From JAZKBN01 sp040388605 (GTDB taxonomy: Bacteria; Bacteroidota; Bacteroidia; Cytophagales; Flexibacteraceae): a stretch of DNA of 41,940 nt. Within the stretch, counting starts at the first letter, position 1. Each line of letters opens with the position of its first letter. Positions 25,541 through 34,240 of this stretch are shown one piece after another. The DNA lies in contig JAZKBN010000066.1 of the NCBI GenBank assembly GCA_040388605.1, forward strand, positions 1 to 41,940. Reading direction: 5' to 3'. The notes beneath the pieces are model-generated. The model saw only the letters and a program-made list of their open reading frames with translations, made no database searches and had not been told where the DNA came from. Made by a program: the position numbers and the translations under genes.

Positions 25541-26708
25541 AAGGCCATTGTGTTGATTTAATTGAATCAGGCTTAGGGGCTAGGTAATTATTAATTTGAT
25601 TACAGCTATTAAGCATAAATCCGGGTTAAGGAATTAAAGGCAAATATTTAGGCCGGGCCCCTCAAACGTAGGGGCTTGGCTTGCCTTTTCAGTATGCTAA
25701 ATAGAAACTTTGGGCCCGCGCTTCTAAATCGCACTTTATGCTCGATTTGCCAAAACTTTCAAATATTTTAATCCTGAAAGGGTGGGTGCCCAACGGGAAG
25801 TGTGATTTTTATTTAAAATTTCTTAACCTGAATTTGTTCTTAACAATAGCCAATTACCCGTCAATGTTGGTTTAAGCATTCAAAATTCAGATTCTTTAAC
25901 CTCAAATTCTGAAGAAAGCAATTTTTAAGTCCGGAATTTCAGCAATTACCGGGTCCCGGTAATAAGAAGGCTGAACTTAGCTGGGAATTAAATTTTCAAC
26001 TGAATCAGGATTGTCAATACCTGAAGCGTCCTCATTTTCAAAGAAGGCAAACAAATCAGCCTTAAAGGCAAAGAGCCACAGTTCAAAACAAATCCCGAAT
26101 AAAAATCGCTTAAAATTCCGTCGATTCTGCTAATTAAATGACTGATTTTTAACTGCTTGTGCTTATGTCTAAACGAAAACCGAACGCAGGTTTTTAAGAA
26201 TTGTTATCAGCGTAAATATTGTAAATTCATTAACCTGATATTAATAATCAGGCAGAGATGATTTCAGTTATCGCTTTAACCTCTTGCCGGTTTATACTGT
26301 CCCTTTACCCTTGGCATGTATATAATCAGGTCATTTAAACCGGAAAAATTCTAAAAGCTTTGGCAATGCTTAGGTGTAAGCATGCGGTCAAATGCCCTGG
26401 TTTTCTGCATATATATGAATTTGGAAATGCGCATAAATTGAAGGTAGCTTATATTATCGGTCCGGCGAAGCGCGGGCATGGCTCTGCATGCCGAAAGGCG
26501 ATTGAGTACAAGCAGGCCAAATATTCGTACAACAATTGCAATCAGTTTTCGATTATCAAACAGGCGATTGCTTATTTGGTTTCGTATAAAATCCGTGCTC
26601 AGGAATTCATATTTCGCGCATTGTTACAGGCTTTTTGCATGGGGCCTGCGCTTATGCTAATTTGCACATTAATTCAGGCCTGAAATTGGTTTGAATCAGC
26701 ACCGAACT
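25541..26708. other. 1.17-kb AT-rich gene-free interval
   Basis: No convincing coding sequence was found. Small open frames exist (for example plus-strand 26360-26683) but read like random sequence, and no tRNA, repeat or insertion-sequence end was recognised. The one notable structure is the nested hairpin at 25639-25685, described separately. The middle (25780-26300) is AT-rich and unstructured by eye. Confidence 0.55.
25639..25685 (+). terminator. Nested hairpin, possible terminator downstream of yebC
   Basis: An outer GGCAA/TTGCC pair encloses an inner GCCCCT/AGGGGC stem with a 7-base loop, followed by TTTT. It lies about 100 bp after the yebC stop. It may end that transcript or be part of a short structured RNA. 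Confidence 0.45.
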
Positions 26709-28904
26709 ATGCGTAAAGGTTTACACTACTCTCTTTTAAAGTTATTATTTGCGGCAGTTTTACTGCTGCCCATTGCTCCTGCCCGGGCCGATGAAGGTAT
26801 GTGGCTTCCCATATACCTCAAAATACTCAATGAGCAGGCCATGCAGGATTTGGGCATGAAGCTCACCACCGACCAGGTTTACAGCATAAATAAGGCATCA
26901 ATGAAAGATGCTGTTGTGCAGTTCGGCGGCGGCTGCACAGGTGCCATTGTATCGCCTGAAGGTTTGTTGTTTACCAACCATCATTGCGGGTTCAGTTATA
27001 TACAAAGGCACAGCAGTGTTGAAAACAATTATATCGACAAGGGTTTTTGGGCCAAAACCCACGCCGATGAATTGCCGAATACCGGCCTTACTGTAAGTAT
27101 TTTAGTACGTATGGAAGACGTAACCCAGCGTATTCTTGAAAATATTCCGACCGGTGCTTCTGAAAAGGAACGTGAAGCTGCCATAGCTTACAATATAGAA
27201 AAGGTTAAAAAAGAAGCTGTCGCGGGCACGCACTATTCGGCTTTTATACGCCCGTTCTTTTACGGAGCAGAATTCTACCTCTTTGTAAACGAGGTTTTTA
27301 AAGATGTTCGTCTTGTTGGCGCCCCTCCGGCATCCATTGGCGATTTTGGCGGCGACGACGATAACTGGATGTGGCCCCGCCACAATGCAGATTTCAGCAT
27401 GTTCCGCATTTATGCCGGGCCCGATAATAAGCCGGCTGCTTATAGCAAAGAAAACGTGCCTTACAGGCCCCGCCAACATTTCCATATATCGCTCGATGGT
27501 GTAAATGAGAATGATTTTACCATGGTCTTAGGTTACCCTGGCCGCACCCAGGAATACCTTAGCTCATGGGCAATCAATATGATTGAAAAGGAAAGTAACA
27601 TTTATAAAATAGCCCTGCGCGATAAGCGCCTGAAAGTGCTCCGCGAAACCATGAACGAAAGCGATTCCATGAAAATTCGCTTTGCTGCCAGGTTCGCATC
27701 TGTTGCCAACGCCCGTAAGAAATGGGCCGGCGAAAGTGCCGGACTTGAAAAGGCCAATGCTGCAGCCAAAAAAGCAGTGCAGGAAGCTGCATTTGCCAAA
27801 TGGGCAGATGCTGATCCTAAACGCCAAAAAGAATACGGCAGGGTTTTACCTGCGTTAAAAAAGGCTTACGATACACTCAATCGCATTATTCTGCCTGTTG
27901 AATACCAAAGTGAGGCTGTTTACGGGAACGATATTTTGCCTTTTGTAAGTACTTACGGTGCAATGGCAGAGCTTTGCCGCAAAGGCAGGCCCGACCCTAA
28001 AGCCGTGGAAGCCTTGCGTGCACAAACAACGGCCTATTTCAGGAACAGCTACCTGCCCATGGATAAAAAAATGTTTGCGCTGTGCATGACCTCAATACAT
28101 AAAGATGTTCGGCCGGAATACCGCAGCGTGGCATTAACCGGGTATGCCGGTCGTTTCGAAGGTGATTTCAATAAAATGACTGATTGGCTTTTTAAGCATT
28201 CGGCATTTACGGATAAGCGCAAAACCGAAAAAATTCTGAATTCCCTTGAAAAAGGAAGTACGGAAAAGCTGGAAAAAGATCCTTTATATAAGCTATGGTT
28301 CGAGTTCAACCGGAATTACGAAATCCGCTTGCAGCCAACCTTTAATAACCTGCGCAATACCATTGAAAGCAACAGCATGCTGTTTGTTGATGGTTTGCGA
28401 AAAATGTACCCTGAACGGAATTTCTACCCTGATGCCAATTCCACTTTTAGGGTAGCTTATGGTAAGGTGGGCAGTTATTCTCCAACCGATGGCAAAACGT
28501 ATTTGTACAGCACAACGCTTGATGGCGTAATGCAAAAAGAAGACAGCAACAGCCTTTATTATAAAGTGCCTGCGCGTCTGAAGGAACTGTATCGCCGCCG
28601 CGATTTTGGGATTTATGCCATTGGCAAAATGCCTGTAGCTTTTATTGCCACCAACCATACCACAGGCGGCAACAGCGGCAGCCCCGTAACCGATGCCAAC
28701 GGCCGCCTCATTGGCCTCAATTTCGACCGCGTTTGGGAAGGCACCATGAGCGACGTAAATTATGATGCCTCAGTATGCAGAAACATAAGTCTCGATATGC
28801 GTTACGCCCTCTTTATAGTAGATAAATATGCGGGGGCCTCCCATTTAATTAAAGAAATGACTTTAATTCGTAATGGTAAGCCATATTTTTACTTGCAGCA
28901 ATAG
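26709..28904 (+). CDS. S46-family dipeptidyl-peptidase, DPP11-like
   Basis: The protein of about 731 residues begins with a signal peptide (MRKGLHYSLLKLLFAAVLLLP, cleavage near PARADEG) and is probably periplasmic or outer-membrane associated. It has the S46 serine-protease triad: His in TNHHCGFSYIQ, Asp in DFGGDDDNWMWPRHN, and the nucleophile Ser in GGNSGSPV. The residue 18 positions after that Ser is Arg (GLNFDRVWEG). In the known enzymes Arg here selects Asp or Glu at P1 (DPP11), while Gly gives DPP7 with hydrophobic P1, so acidic dipeptides are the predicted products. The enzyme removes dipeptides from the N terminus during growth on proteins or in protein turnover. An ATG six codons upstream is also in frame, but the chosen one gives a better signal peptide. 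The length is that of the family (about 720). Confidence 0.92.
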   Translation: MRKGLHYSLLKLLFAAVLLLPIAPARADEGMWLPIYLKILNEQAMQDLGMKLTTDQVYSINKASMKDAVVQFGGGCTGAIVSPEGLLFTNHHCGFSYIQRHSSVENNYIDKGFWAKTHADELPNTGLTVSILVRMEDVTQRILENIPTGASEKEREAAIAYNIEKVKKEAVAGTHYSAFIRPFFYGAEFYLFVNEVFKDVRLVGAPPASIGDFGGDDDNWMWPRHNADFSMFRIYAGPDNKPAAYSKENVPYRPRQHFHISLDGVNENDFTMVLGYPGRTQEYLSSWAINMIEKESNIYKIALRDKRLKVLRETMNESDSMKIRFAARFASVANARKKWAGESAGLEKANAAAKKAVQEAAFAKWADADPKRQKEYGRVLPALKKAYDTLNRIILPVEYQSEAVYGNDILPFVSTYGAMAELCRKGRPDPKAVEALRAQTTAYFRNSYLPMDKKMFALCMTSIHKDVRPEYRSVALTGYAGRFEGDFNKMTDWLFKHSAFTDKRKTEKILNSLEKGSTEKLEKDPLYKLWFEFNRNYEIRLQPTFNNLRNTIESNSMLFVDGLRKMYPERNFYPDANSTFRVAYGKVGSYSPTDGKTYLYSTTLDGVMQKEDSNSLYYKVPARLKELYRRRDFGIYAIGKMPVAFIATNHTTGGNSGSPVTDANGRLIGLNFDRVWEGTMSDVNYDASVCRNISLDMRYALFIVDKYAGASHLIKEMTLIRNGKPYFYLQQ

Positions 28905-29299
28905 TTTGAAAAACAATGAGTTATGAAATTTATCCGGGGTAATTAAAAATTAACAAAAAAATATTACGTTTTTTTCTGTTTTCGCGGTTACCTTATTTAT
29001 GCCAATCGTATACAGAATAGAATACACTGAGATTTATTCATACACCTGTTTAGTATATATCGAAAAAGCCCTCCGCATCGGGGGGCTTTTTTTTATGTCC
29101 TTGTTTTGGGAAAAGGGCCTGTACCTTTCAGCTGTTATCCCCTGTCAAAGTTTTCAGCATTTTTCTGTCTTCGACTTCAAAAAACGGGCAAGGTTTACTC
29201 CCTATAAATTATTTAATGTTTATTTTTTCCCCTGTAATTGCAAAACAATTTACCATTAAGGGTTCAGACGCATTTTTTTCAGGGAAACTAAGCAGCAGC
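28905..29299. other. Intergenic region between convergent genes
   Basis: Apart from the terminator at 29063-29091 this 395-bp region shows no recognisable gene. A small plus-strand ORF (28999-29259) runs through the terminator and is not believable. A short RNA ending at the terminator is possible. Confidence 0.5.
29063..29095 (+). terminator. Strong rho-independent terminator downstream of the S46 gene
   Basis: A 12-bp stem (AAAAAGCCCTCC with GGGGGGCTTTTT, one G-T pair) has a 5-base loop and is followed by a T-run. It is 160 bp past the peptidase stop codon on the plus strand, so it may end the peptidase transcript or a separate small RNA. Confidence 0.85.
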
Positions 29300-32200
29300 T
29301 CAGGCTGTCGCATCGCTCAAATTGGGCAGAAAAATAGTGAATTTAGTACCTTGCCCTACTATGGATTCAAGGGTAATATTGCCTTTTAGCTTATCTGCCA
29401 CCTGCCTGGCAATGTAAAGTCCAAGTCCTGACCCATAGCTGTCTTCAGATGCCCGGAAAAACATATCAAATACGCGCTCTGCATAACGAGGGTCAATACC
29501 TTTACCATTGTCTTCAACTACAATAGTGGCATTTTTATGGTCACAGTTAACTGTGAGGCTAACCCATGCCTGCTCATCTTTTAGAGATCTGCCCTGTCTT
29601 TGGTATTTTATGGCATTGCTTATCAGGTTTTGCAGCAAAATGCCCATACGCTGCTTGTCTGAATAAAAAACAGATTCACAATCAAGATTGCGGTACAGAA
29701 CTATGCTTTCAGCATTTTCCATATATCGCAGGTTTTCAGTAATATCATCCAGCATTATATTAAAATCAATGGGCTCAGCCAATACTTCCAGGCGGCTGTT
29801 ACGGCTGAAGTTTGTGAGATCGCTTATGAAGTTATCAAGCTTATTAACGCTTTTTTCAATCAGGTTCAGGTAAAGCTTTTGCTGCTCTTCGTCGGTTTCA
29901 AAACCCAAAATATTTACCAGTCCCAAAACCGATCTTAATGGCGCACGTAAATCATGCGATGCCCTGTAAACAAAGCTGTCGAGCTCAAAATTAGTACGTT
30001 TAAGTTCGTTCTCAGCCTCTTTGCGCAGGGTTATATCGCGGGCAAACAGGCTCAGACCGCTAATAAGGCCTTCTTCCGTAAAAATGGGATTAATGCTCAA
30101 ATCAAGCGCTAACGGCTTGCCTGAGAATTCAAAATTAAGCTCACGGCGAAGCGCTTCGCCATCTCGTGCCTTAACATAAAACTCCTGTATGGATTCGAAC
30201 AGGTTCTCACTAAATACCTCCTGCAAGGGCATACCCTGAAGAACGTTATGCCCGGTCAGTATTTTTACCAGGTTCCCGAAGGCAGAGTTAAAGGTCACAA
30301 GCCGCATGTTGCGATCCAGTGAGCAGATAATGTCTTCGGTATTTTCAATCAGGGCTACCAGGTTGGCTTCGCTGGTGCTCAACGCAACTTCAACGCGCTT
30401 CTTTAAGGAAACATCGCGCATTACAATTAGCACGCCCGGCGCATTGCCATCTGCCTCACCCATTATCCTGATAAAGCTGACTTCGGCAATGCCGCTTTCT
30501 CCGCGTGAATTCCTGAAATCGAATTCATCAGTCCATTTGCGGCTTATTGTGTCATCGCTGCTGACTACCAGCCTTATCAGTTTTTCAACCCTTGAGCTCC
30601 TGTCGAAGATGCCGCATTCAGTAAGTCGGCACCCTAAAATATCTGATGCGCTGCGCCCGAACATTTTTTCGGCGCTGGGGTTCCATTCTGTAACAATGCC
30701 GGAAGAGGTTGTTAGTGCAACAGCATCGTTAATGTTTTCAAATACTCGGGCCTGTTTATAAAGGCTTAGCAGGGAGCTGTCGCGCTCAAGTGCCAGGCCT
30801 GTAACTTTGCAGGCAATGTTTACAAGGCTCACCTCCACCGGGGTAGGGTTGTGGGCCAGCCGGTAAAACACGCAAAACCTTGCCGAAACTGTTTTTTGCC
30901 CTGATAATATTACCGGGTTTATCCAGAGCGTATGAATGTTTTCACGGCGCAGCAGGGCAGATATTGTTCCTCCGTTTGAATCTGCATGAATAAGAACCGC
31001 ATTATCGCCTGATTCCACATCGCTTCCCGCGTTTAAATGCCCTTCGTCATTTTCTTTACCGGCATTAAATAAGTAAGTAAGGCTTGCAGAAAGCTCCGGT
31101 GAAAGCGCTTCTGCTTTAGATGGTTTGCTGAGACCCGTTTCAGGGTCTGTTAAGAAAAAGGCAGCAATTGCATCAATACCCAGGAAATGGCCGGTTCGTT
31201 GCTCAAGCTGGTCAACAACTGCGTTCAGGGGGTCGCCTTTGGCAATCATTTCCAAAACATCTTTCTGGAAGTTTGTAAGGCGTTCGCTTTGTTTTTGGCG
31301 CGTAATGTCGGTTGCGTAAATGTTTATGTAATTACTTCGCGGCACATAAACGAAAAGCAATGCAAAAACCTTATGGCCAACTTTTACCGAGCTCCGGAAT
31401 TGCTTATTTATGGGGCTCAGCTCATCAAGCCGCATAATCAGGCTGTCGCTTATCCGGTTGCCATAACGTGGTCGCCATTCAGCAAGGAGCTCTGCACTGG
31501 CGGCATTGGCATACAGTATATCTCCCATTACAGATATACGCAATATAGGATTAGGTGCTTCAGCAGGGAAACGGGCAAGGTTTTCAATTTTCCTGCGGGC
31601 GGCAACGCCCTGTGTAACATTGCTGAGCAGGGCAGTATGCATGCCGGGCAGGAAATTACCCTGGATCTTATATTCAATATACCTGGTTTGCCTGTCAGGC
31701 GTACGGAAGCTGAAACGGCCCCTGATACCCTCTCCTGCCTTGAACAGTTCCCATTTAATACTGAAGAGGTGCCTGGCATGGTCGGGGAAAATATCGTGCA
31801 GGGTATGGGCTTTTTCAATGCCGCGCATGCGAATGAGCTCAGTTGCGGCAGAGTTGTTTTCAATAATTACGGCGTTGTTATCAAGTATGAGTATTGCTTC
31901 GCCGGTTTGCTCAAACAGGGTGCGGTATCGTGTTTCGCTTTGCCTGAGCTGCTTCTCAAGGTTGTGCTTTTGCAGCACTGTCCGAATAGTAAGATCCAGT
32001 TCACGCTCCTGGAAAGGCTTTAAAATATAGGCATCGGGATCGCTGACCTGGGAACGGGTAAATGTAGTTTCATCGGCATAGGCAGTAAGGAAAATTATGG
32101 GCACGTCTGCATTTGCACGTATAAGGGCTGCAGCTTCAATACCGTCCATACCGCCGGTTTCGAGCATGATATCCATAAGCACAAGATCGGGCCTGAGCTC

Positions 32201-32335
32201 AATAACCGCCTGGAGCGCCTCCGGGCCTGTGCTCACATAATTAAGCACACGGTACCCCATGCCTTCAAGCCTGAATTGAAGGTCAATGGCAATTATTATC
32301 TCATCCTCTACAATCAGGATAGCCGGTTTTAGCAT
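29300..32335 (-). CDS. Hybrid sensor: N-terminal receiver, PAS/GAF modules, histidine kinase
   Basis: This 1011-residue cytoplasmic protein has the receiver at the N terminus, not the C terminus. REC spans residues 4-120 with acidic E10/D11, phospho-acceptor Asp55 (LVLMDIML), Thr84 and Lys106. PAS-like modules follow at about 128-240 and 250-345, then a GAF-like region at about 355-520, PAS at about 525-640 and 645-770. HisKA has the phospho-His794 (RASHDLRAPLRS), and HATPase_c has NAIKYQ, DNGKGI and GSGLGLYIAR. The arrangement suggests that the kinase is controlled by a phosphate delivered to its own receiver, as in phosphorelay targets. No dedicated partner kinase is encoded beside it, but the PAS kinase at 10755-13274 is of the same general style. 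The start fits the usual REC start, 5 residues before the first beta strand. Confidence 0.9.
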   Translation of the reverse strand: MLKPAILIVEDEIIIAIDLQFRLEGMGYRVLNYVSTGPEALQAVIELRPDLVLMDIMLETGGMDGIEAAALIRANADVPIIFLTAYADETTFTRSQVSDPDAYILKPFQERELDLTIRTVLQKHNLEKQLRQSETRYRTLFEQTGEAILILDNNAVIIENNSAATELIRMRGIEKAHTLHDIFPDHARHLFSIKWELFKAGEGIRGRFSFRTPDRQTRYIEYKIQGNFLPGMHTALLSNVTQGVAARRKIENLARFPAEAPNPILRISVMGDILYANAASAELLAEWRPRYGNRISDSLIMRLDELSPINKQFRSSVKVGHKVFALLFVYVPRSNYINIYATDITRQKQSERLTNFQKDVLEMIAKGDPLNAVVDQLEQRTGHFLGIDAIAAFFLTDPETGLSKPSKAEALSPELSASLTYLFNAGKENDEGHLNAGSDVESGDNAVLIHADSNGGTISALLRRENIHTLWINPVILSGQKTVSARFCVFYRLAHNPTPVEVSLVNIACKVTGLALERDSSLLSLYKQARVFENINDAVALTTSSGIVTEWNPSAEKMFGRSASDILGCRLTECGIFDRSSRVEKLIRLVVSSDDTISRKWTDEFDFRNSRGESGIAEVSFIRIMGEADGNAPGVLIVMRDVSLKKRVEVALSTSEANLVALIENTEDIICSLDRNMRLVTFNSAFGNLVKILTGHNVLQGMPLQEVFSENLFESIQEFYVKARDGEALRRELNFEFSGKPLALDLSINPIFTEEGLISGLSLFARDITLRKEAENELKRTNFELDSFVYRASHDLRAPLRSVLGLVNILGFETDEEQQKLYLNLIEKSVNKLDNFISDLTNFSRNSRLEVLAEPIDFNIMLDDITENLRYMENAESIVLYRNLDCESVFYSDKQRMGILLQNLISNAIKYQRQGRSLKDEQAWVSLTVNCDHKNATIVVEDNGKGIDPRYAERVFDMFFRASEDSYGSGLGLYIARQVADKLKGNITLESIVGQGTKFTIFLPNLSDATA

Positions 32336-32390
32336 CGGGTATATAGCCGGGTGCGCAATGAACTGTTCAATGGCAGGCTAAAAGTATAAA

Positions 32391-32420
32391 AAAGGGGGCT
32401 GCAAACATGCAGCCCCTCTT
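32391..32420 (-). terminator. Terminator of the secreted NlpC/P60-like gene
   Basis: A 9-bp GC-rich stem (GGGGGCTGC with GCAGCCCCT, one G-T pair) with a 6-base loop is followed on the minus strand by TTTTTTAT. It lies about 135 bp past the stop codon of the upstream secreted-protein gene and about 55 bp before the start of the hybrid kinase, separating the two. Confidence 0.75.
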
Positions 32421-32554
32421 AATTTTTGAACATTCTTTTTAATTAGCCTTTTTTATTGAAATAATTTACCGGGATTAATAAAGCCCCCTGCGGTAAAATG
32501 CAGATTTAAAATTTCAATAATAAGAAATACCGACTCTTGCTGTGACAGCTGAGC

Positions 32555-33193
32555 CTACTCCCATGCAAAAGCCTGCATTCCCTGCAAGGTTACTTTATCT
32601 TTCCGCGGCCTGGCTGCAAACACTTTTATAAGCATGGCCGGATGCACATACTTAATGCCAAAACCATTGTGCGAATAAGCGGAGCTTAACAGGCGAAAAC
32701 CGCCGTCGTGGCTTGCCGAGCCAATAATTCCGCAATGACCAAGTGTATCGCCGCAATAAGACATATACCAGTATTGCACTATATCGCCTGACTGCAATGA
32801 ATCAGGGGAAACGCGGCTTGCCAGGCCCCTGTCGGTTAAAACGCGGCAAACGCCGCTTACTGTGGCTTCATCACCTTCGCGCAAAAGCTTACGGGCCTGT
32901 TGGGCAGAACCTTTTATATAGATGCGTTTCTTTTCAGCAAGGCTGAAGCTGTAAACAGGGTTCAGCAAATCGTGCAGGAAGGCAACACAATTGCGTGTGG
33001 AATAAGTAGGTGCCAATACAGGGCCCTGTTTCATTGCCTGGTCAACGAGCCAGTTCTCTTTATCTGCCATCCCGAAATGCGGTATAGGCAAATAGTCTTC
33101 ACCATCGGCATGGTTGTGTGTTTGGGCATGCGCAGGCAGGCAGGCAAAGCTGACCAAAAGCAATAATACCCTTATTACCTGTTTGATTTTCAA
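32555..33193 (-). CDS. Secreted cysteine-peptidase-like (NlpC/P60 or CHAP-type) protein
   Basis: This 212-residue protein has a signal peptide (MKIKQVIRVLLLLVSFACLP, cleavage near AHAQ). The mature part has the pattern of an NlpC/P60 or CHAP fold: a likely nucleophile Cys69 in STRNCVAFLHDLL, then SGDIVQYW, a likely catalytic His153 in TLGHCGIIG, and a third polar candidate, His175 or Asn176, in SAYSHNGFG. Such enzymes cleave peptidoglycan stem peptides or other amide bonds in the periplasm. The assignment is from motif spacing only, and the family cannot be named with certainty; a bacterial transglutaminase-like or amidase fold is possible. It stands alone with its own terminator. Confidence 0.6.
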   Translation of the reverse strand: MKIKQVIRVLLLLVSFACLPAHAQTHNHADGEDYLPIPHFGMADKENWLVDQAMKQGPVLAPTYSTRNCVAFLHDLLNPVYSFSLAEKKRIYIKGSAQQARKLLREGDEATVSGVCRVLTDRGLASRVSPDSLQSGDIVQYWYMSYCGDTLGHCGIIGSASHDGGFRLLSSAYSHNGFGIKYVHPAMLIKVFAARPRKDKVTLQGMQAFAWE

Positions 33194-33349
33194 GTTTGTT
33201 TTTACAGTTCCTGAGGTGTAAAATTAATTAAATTTAAAGATGTTATAGCAAATAAGAATGATTGGATGCTTATTCATCCTTTAAGTTAAACGGGTGATTA
33301 GATTCGAAATTATACTGTTATGTATACAAACCTTTAAAGTGGCAAAGAT

Positions 33350-34165
33350 TTAGCTTTTGAGCGCAGCCACAATGGAGTAAACCATTGGGATTTTGTTTTC
33401 AAGGTGTTTAATCCTGAATTTCTTAGGCTCATACTCCTCGGTTTCATTAAAGCAGTTATACGGCGACCAATTATATTCACCCAAGCTTGTTATTTCAAGG
33501 CCTGCATGAATAAGACCTGTAATTACTTCGCCCATACTGTGATTCCAGGAAACTGATTCCTGTGTAATGGGCGCATCACGATCTGCATAAGTACCGCTTT
33601 CGGTTTCAATAATAGGGCCTGTGTTAAAATAGCTGTAGCCCACTTCCCTGAAATTGTAATCGAACATCCAAACTACAGGGTGGAAATCAACGAAGATGAA
33701 TTTGCCACCGGGATTCAGGAATTTTGCAATCACCGCTGCCCATTTATCCATATCGGGCAGCCAGCCTATGGTACCGTAGCTGGTAAATACTATATCGAAT
33801 TTTTCATTGAGCACATTGGGCAGCTCATAAATATCTGAGCAGATGAATTTGGCATCAGTGCCTGTTTTTTCTGCCAGCTCCCCGGCTAGTTTAATGGCTG
33901 TGTCAGATAAGTCCACCCCGGTTGCTTCTGCGCCAAGCCTTGCCAAAGAAATGGTATCCTGCCCGAAATGGCATTGCAGGTGCAACAGCTTTTTACCGCT
34001 TAAATCACCTAAAAGCCCTAACTCAACGGGGTTCAGCGAGGTTGCACCGGCCAAAAAACCGGCCACATCATAAAATGCAGAATCTGCATGGAACTTTGTT
34101 TTATTGTTCCAGAAGGTTTGGTTAACGGCGAGGTAGTTATACGGGAGTGCGGGCTGCTCAGGCAT
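33350..34165 (-). CDS. Class I SAM-dependent methyltransferase
   Basis: This 271-residue cytoplasmic protein has the Rossmann-like methyltransferase pattern: motif I variant LLHLQCHFGQDTISLARLG (LHLQCHFGQD replaces the usual ExGxGxG), the acidic end of beta-2 in ATGVDLSD, motif III region in KFICSDIYELP, motif IV FDIVFTSYGTIGWLPD and NPGGKFIFVDFHP. The N-terminal YLAVNQTFWN opening is typical of a small-molecule methyltransferase group common in Bacteroidota and Actinobacteria. The substrate is unknown. It lies 75 bp downstream of the FAD oxidoreductase gene; co-transcription is possible. Confidence 0.85.
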   Translation of the reverse strand: MPEQPALPYNYLAVNQTFWNNKTKFHADSAFYDVAGFLAGATSLNPVELGLLGDLSGKKLLHLQCHFGQDTISLARLGAEATGVDLSDTAIKLAGELAEKTGTDAKFICSDIYELPNVLNEKFDIVFTSYGTIGWLPDMDKWAAVIAKFLNPGGKFIFVDFHPVVWMFDYNFREVGYSYFNTGPIIETESGTYADRDAPITQESVSWNHSMGEVITGLIHAGLEITSLGEYNWSPYNCFNETEEYEPKKFRIKHLENKIPMVYSIVAALKS

Positions 34166-34240
34166 TATACAGGGTAAAGTGGCTGATGGATAGTACTAAG
34201 AGGCAAATTACGAAGGCGGCGAATCGGAAGTCCATAAAGA

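Noticed and set aside
26360..26683. 107-codon plus-strand ORF in the gene-free interval
   Set aside because: Its composition looks random, it shows no motif, signal or conserved-looking segment, and it ends just before the peptidase start.
28999..29259. 86-codon plus-strand ORF after the peptidase
   Set aside because: It runs straight through a strong terminator hairpin, and its sequence is low-quality (Phe/Cys/Tyr-rich with no pattern).
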